From: Pirellulaceae bacterium
Lineage (GTDB): Bacteria > Planctomycetota > Planctomycetia > Pirellulales > Pirellulaceae
Assembly: GCA_022448645.1 (NCBI GenBank)
Contig: JAKVBZ010000096.1
Location: forward strand, 1-17,075
Length of the DNA stretch: 17,075 bases
Direction of reading: 5' to 3'
Of this stretch, positions 14,236-17,075 are shown piece by piece; position 1 is the stretch's first letter, and each line of letters starts with the position of its first letter. Position numbers and translations under genes: made by a program. The notes under the pieces are model-generated. The model saw only the letters and a list, made by a program, of their open reading frames with translations, was not told the origin of the DNA and searched no databases.

Positions 14236-15279
14236 ATGGTAAAGCAATCTGTTGAGAGTCTCAAGTCCCTGGTGTCCCGAATTCTCGTTGCAGCGGGAGC
14301 AAGTGATGAGAATGCACGACTGGTATCGGAGCATTTGGTACTGGCAAACCTCAGCGGTGTTGATACCCATGGTATTTGCCACGTGGAGAAATATGTCAAG
14401 GCTATCCAAGACGGTGACCTCCTGCCTGCAGCATCGCCAGCCGTTCTGGAGGAGACTCCCACGACGGCACTTGTCTCGGGAAACTGGACGTTCGGTCACG
14501 TGGCGGGGCGCCGCGCGATGCAGGTGGCAATAGAAAAGGCCAGTGACCAACAGGTAGCTGTCGTGGGGTTGGTTCAAACGCACCACGTCGGACGCCTCGG
14601 ACATTTTACGGAAATGGCGGCCGAAGCAGGCATGCTGTCGATGGTATGGGCTGGTGGCTTGGACAAGGAAACTCCCACAGCGTTTCCTTTTGGTGGTCGA
14701 AGGCCTCTGCTGCACACGAACCCGATTGCCATGGGCGTGCCCGGTGGGGAACATCCGTCAATGTCTTATGACTTTGCCACCAGCGCTACCTCTGGGATGA
14801 AAGTTGAAAATGCCCACCGGCGTGGTGAGCAGGTGCCCTCTGGCTGCATCGTGGACAAGCACGGTACCCCGACAAATGATCCTAAGGACTTCTATGACGA
14901 CGGCGGCCACATCGCCTTTGGTGGACACAAAGGATGGGCACAGATGTTGGCATCCGAATATCTGGGAAGAATCTTTACAGGTTCTGATGCCTATGCAGAT
15001 CCACAAAGAGGCGGAACAGGTAATCGCCACCAAGGAGTTACCATGAACGTCATGAAAGCCGATATGTTCCAGCCCTGGAGCCATTTTCAAGAAAGAGCCG
15101 CAGAACTGGCACAGCGTACTCGTGACATTCCGCCAGCGCACGGATTTGATGAGGTTTTGGTGCCGGGCGACCCAGAAAAACGAACCCATAAAATCCGTTC
15201 CCGTGATGGCATCCCAATCGAAGACGATGTTTGGGAGGCCCTGGTGCAAGTGGCCGAATTGGTAGGGGTTGCCGTGTGA
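14236..15279 (+). CDS. Ldh2 family oxidoreductase (malate/L-lactate/ureidoglycolate dehydrogenase type)
   Basis: This is an NAD(P)-dependent 2-hydroxyacid dehydrogenase of the Ldh2 superfamily, which is unrelated to classical LDH. I prefer ATG 14236 (347 aa) because GGAG lies nine bases upstream; ATG 14221 in the same frame would add five residues. Family blocks are all present in order. From 14236 these are SGVDTHG (catalytic-region His at 45), a THHVGRLGHF block around residues 115-124, LLHTNPIAMGVPGG, the DFATSATSGMKVENA loop, VDKHGTPTNDP, and FGGHKGWAQMLASEYLGRIF. The length matches the family (330-360 aa) and no break is seen. Possible substrates are malate, L-lactate, sulfolactate or sugar-derived 2-hydroxy acids; the sequence does not decide. 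The gene ends 17 bp from the convergent MBL-fold gene. Confidence 0.9.
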   Translation: MVKQSVESLKSLVSRILVAAGASDENARLVSEHLVLANLSGVDTHGICHVEKYVKAIQDGDLLPAASPAVLEETPTTALVSGNWTFGHVAGRRAMQVAIEKASDQQVAVVGLVQTHHVGRLGHFTEMAAEAGMLSMVWAGGLDKETPTAFPFGGRRPLLHTNPIAMGVPGGEHPSMSYDFATSATSGMKVENAHRRGEQVPSGCIVDKHGTPTNDPKDFYDDGGHIAFGGHKGWAQMLASEYLGRIFTGSDAYADPQRGGTGNRHQGVTMNVMKADMFQPWSHFQERAAELAQRTRDIPPAHGFDEVLVPGDPEKRTHKIRSRDGIPIEDDVWEALVQVAELVGVAV

Positions 15280-15296
15280 TGGAGATTGGGCCAGGC

Positions 15297-15947
15297 TCAG
15301 TTCAACTCAGTGGGTTCATAGGCGGATGGCTCAAGGACAACAATCGTGGGGCGATCAGCAGCCAATTTGGGAAGAGGGAAGCTGACTGTGTGATTTCGGA
15401 CATGGATCACGGGGTCTCGTGGATGCCGCTCGAGAAATGGCGCCAGTTTGATCATGGTGGAGGGGCCTAAGGGCGGCAGTCGATAGTGCATGGGCACTAT
15501 CCACGTTGGATTGAGGATCTCGATCATGCGGTCCAGTGATTCCAGCGACATCGTCAAATGTTCACCAGTGAGGGCCAATAAGATGTCGCAGTGGCCAGCA
15601 AAAGGAGCCAATTCTTCTGCACCAACTTCGTAACCAAGATCACCCATGTGCATCAGCCACAGATCATCGATTTTGTAGGCGTACATGGCATTGTCGTCAG
15701 GGTGTACGGGAGACTCGGCTGCCTGTACGGTGATCACTGGCTTGCCGAAAAACTCGGGCTGACTTTTACCCTGCGCGATGTCCAGTGCATTAATCACCTC
15801 AGGTTCGCCTTCAACAGCTGGAATGTGGCTGTGCGCCTTGTCCGTCAACGAACTGCAAATCAAGATGTCACCTTGAACATGGTAGTCCAGCAGGTCTTGC
15901 TCCATTTCCGAGGCGTCTGCGACAATCGTCGGGTCGTAAGGATCCAT
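15297..15947 (-). CDS. MBL-fold metallo-hydrolase-like protein with degenerate metal motif
   Basis: This encodes 216 aa from ATG 15947. The C-terminal half is typical of UlaG-like MBL-fold proteins: LMHMGDLGYEV (H-x-GD), then LALTGEHLTMSLESLDRMIE and IVPMHYRLPPL. The canonical H-x-H-x-D-H motif is not found. The equivalent position reads ICSSLTDKAHSHIPAVEGEP. Upstream of the ATG the same frame continues with LVWFGHKGPVIV, which looks like the family's first strand (W-x-GHA) with several residues missing, but it meets a TAG at 15993-15995. The N-terminus may therefore be damaged. It is either a divergent subfamily using other ligands or a gene on the way to being a pseudogene. It converges with the Ldh2 gene with almost no spacer. 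Confidence 0.65.
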   Translation of the reverse strand: MDPYDPTIVADASEMEQDLLDYHVQGDILICSSLTDKAHSHIPAVEGEPEVINALDIAQGKSQPEFFGKPVITVQAAESPVHPDDNAMYAYKIDDLWLMHMGDLGYEVGAEELAPFAGHCDILLALTGEHLTMSLESLDRMIEILNPTWIVPMHYRLPPLGPSTMIKLAPFLERHPRDPVIHVRNHTVSFPLPKLAADRPTIVVLEPSAYEPTELN

Positions 15948-16153
15948 GACAATGACGGGACCCTTGTGCCCGAACCAAACGAGCTGCTGTTGCTAGGTTT
16001 CGGTGCTGTGTTGCTAACGCATGTCTCTGGCCACGGTTCTCTCGCAAAGTAGATTCAAACAGGACGCTTTCCGGGTTCAACAGCATTCGAACATTGCCAG
16101 TGACGATAGACAAAACGCTCCGCCGGTTCGCCTGGCCATTCACCTACAAGTTG

Positions 16154-16855
16154 CTATCGACGTCGCCATGTGAGGGCCGGGAAAAGTAACGAAGCTAAAA
16201 GAACGATTGACGCCGGTTCGGGTACCGCAATGATGCTCCCCGAAGAAGGCATGATTCCGGCAATGTCCAGTGAAGCCGTTCCCACACCAATGGACATGAA
16301 GGAGTCGGCAGAAGCGCCCAACTTGTTGGAATAGTCCTGAAGGACAAATCCCCAGGTTTCCCCCACCTGCCAGACACCGTCCGTGGACAGGGATTCGGAG
16401 AGGAGAGGATGGTGGCGCCCCGTAGGATCGGAAACCTTGTTGTCGATTCTAAAGGACTCGTGACCAAAGGGGAGTGGTATGGAAACTCCGACGTCGTCAG
16501 CAAAACCGTCCCAGTTGGAAATAGAAGTTTCCTCATCAGCCACGTACCATACCTCACGAAAGTCTCGCTGAGTCAGGTTGGTGATGTAGACAACTGCGTC
16601 GGCAAGGTCGGGATCGTCGTGTGCAGAACAGACTGGCGAAAATGCACGGGTACTGTCGTGAGCCAGGATTTCATCAGGAGGAAAGATTGCCCTGTCACCG
16701 ATTTCGTCGACATTGGTGGGAATCATGAGAGGATCACAGTGAACGGAATCATCGATATGCACGACCTGGGCAGGTGAAGCCAGTAGGGTGGCTGGAGAAA
16801 AAAGGGTTATGATGGCGGTGGTGGCAAACATTGCGATCGAAGTTCGAAACAACAT
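16154..16855 (-). CDS. PEP-CTERM exported protein of unknown function
   Basis: This is a 233-aa exported protein. The start at 16855 has a purine-rich ribosome-binding stretch (AAGGAAGGGAAG) just upstream and gives a signal peptide, SIAMFATTAIITLFSPATLL, with cleavage near LAS|PA. The middle part (VVYITNLTQRDFREVWYVAD, then GRHHPLLSESLSTDGVWQVG) is probably an all-beta domain, but I do not recognise the family. Two Cys residues (in VHCDP and SPVCSAH) could form a disulfide. The C-terminus has VPEP (211-214), a hydrophobic helix and WRRR, a clear PEP-CTERM signal. It does not share the jellyroll module of the other three PEP-CTERM proteins here. A possible upstream control site is the palindrome TTTCGCGAAA at 16959-16968. 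Confidence 0.85.
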   Translation of the reverse strand: MLFRTSIAMFATTAIITLFSPATLLASPAQVVHIDDSVHCDPLMIPTNVDEIGDRAIFPPDEILAHDSTRAFSPVCSAHDDPDLADAVVYITNLTQRDFREVWYVADEETSISNWDGFADDVGVSIPLPFGHESFRIDNKVSDPTGRHHPLLSESLSTDGVWQVGETWGFVLQDYSNKLGASADSFMSIGVGTASLDIAGIMPSSGSIIAVPEPASIVLLASLLFPALTWRRR

Positions 16856-17075
16856 ATCGACTTCCCTTCCTTAAAAAGACTGGAGACATTTTTTGTCGAA
16901 ACAGAATGCGAAAGTTCATCAGCAACTTCCCAATGAACGGATTGCGTTGGTAAATCGTTTTCGCGAAAGACAGCAGCGACGGTGTCAGATCACGACAGTC
17001 GATTCAGCAACGCATCACCACCAACCGATCCCCGAGGTGATCGCCGATTGAAATTTGGAAAGTGTTTGTTTATGT

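Noticed and set aside
14029..14754. 241-codon minus-strand ORF
   Set aside because: It overlaps the Ldh2 gene on the other strand and part of the isomerase fragment in a different frame. It is Cys/His/Arg-rich with no recognisable domain, as expected of a shadow frame.
15868..16143. 91-codon minus-strand ORF upstream of the MBL-fold gene
   Set aside because: It overlaps the MBL-fold gene in another frame, and its Arg/His-rich text matches no family. It most likely represents out-of-frame sequence from a damaged 5' region.
17014..17041. ATCACC/GGTGAT inverted repeat near the right edge
   Set aside because: The arms are six bases with a long loop, no T-run follows and no neighbouring gene is in view; too weak to call.

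Overview
The window looks like a chromosomal stretch from a planctomycete (Pirellulales/Rhodopirellula-like). Four genes encode proteins with C-terminal PEP-CTERM sorting signals, and one encodes a DUF1559 protein with a type IV prepilin-like N-terminus. There is also a small lipoprotein, a phytanoyl-CoA dioxygenase-like enzyme, a secreted five-bladed-propeller glycosidase-like protein, and Ldh2, ALDH, Gfo/Idh/MocA and sugar-isomerase type catabolic genes. This combination is typical of that phylum. No rRNA, tRNA, CRISPR array, transposase or phage gene is visible.

Layout. 1-84 is the 3' tail of a gene entering from the left. A phytanoyl-CoA dioxygenase family gene (193-1008, minus) converges on it. 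A 939-aa PEP-CTERM protein with a TIM-barrel glycosidase-like core (1355-4174) is followed 10 bp later by a lipoprotein gene (4185-4604). The DUF1559 gene (4820-5830) lies on the minus strand. Two more PEP-CTERM proteins (6281-7651 and 8005-8820) share the N-terminal jellyroll-like module of the 939-aa protein. The spacer between them holds a duplicated two-hairpin element, and a clear intrinsic terminator follows the second gene. A secreted glycosidase-like protein (9092-10561) comes next.

The region from about 10,560 to 14,220 looks like a decayed catabolic island. It holds the 5' end of an N,N-dimethylformamidase-like gene joined to the 3' end of a Gfo/Idh/MocA oxidoreductase gene, a sugar phosphate isomerase/epimerase fragment, and possible frameshifted ORFs. 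In its middle is one intact aldehyde dehydrogenase of methylmalonate-semialdehyde type (12346-13848). An Ldh2-family dehydrogenase (14236-15279) converges on an MBL-fold gene with degenerate metal motifs (15297-15947, minus). A fourth PEP-CTERM protein (16154-16855, minus) closes the window.

The left half therefore encodes exported, surface-sorted proteins built from shared modules, probably for polysaccharide binding or breakdown. The exosortase that would process them is not here. The right half encodes cytoplasmic small-molecule oxidation and shows clear gene loss. The most notable signal outside genes is the tandem element at 7646-7900, whose two diverged copies keep base pairing through compensatory changes.
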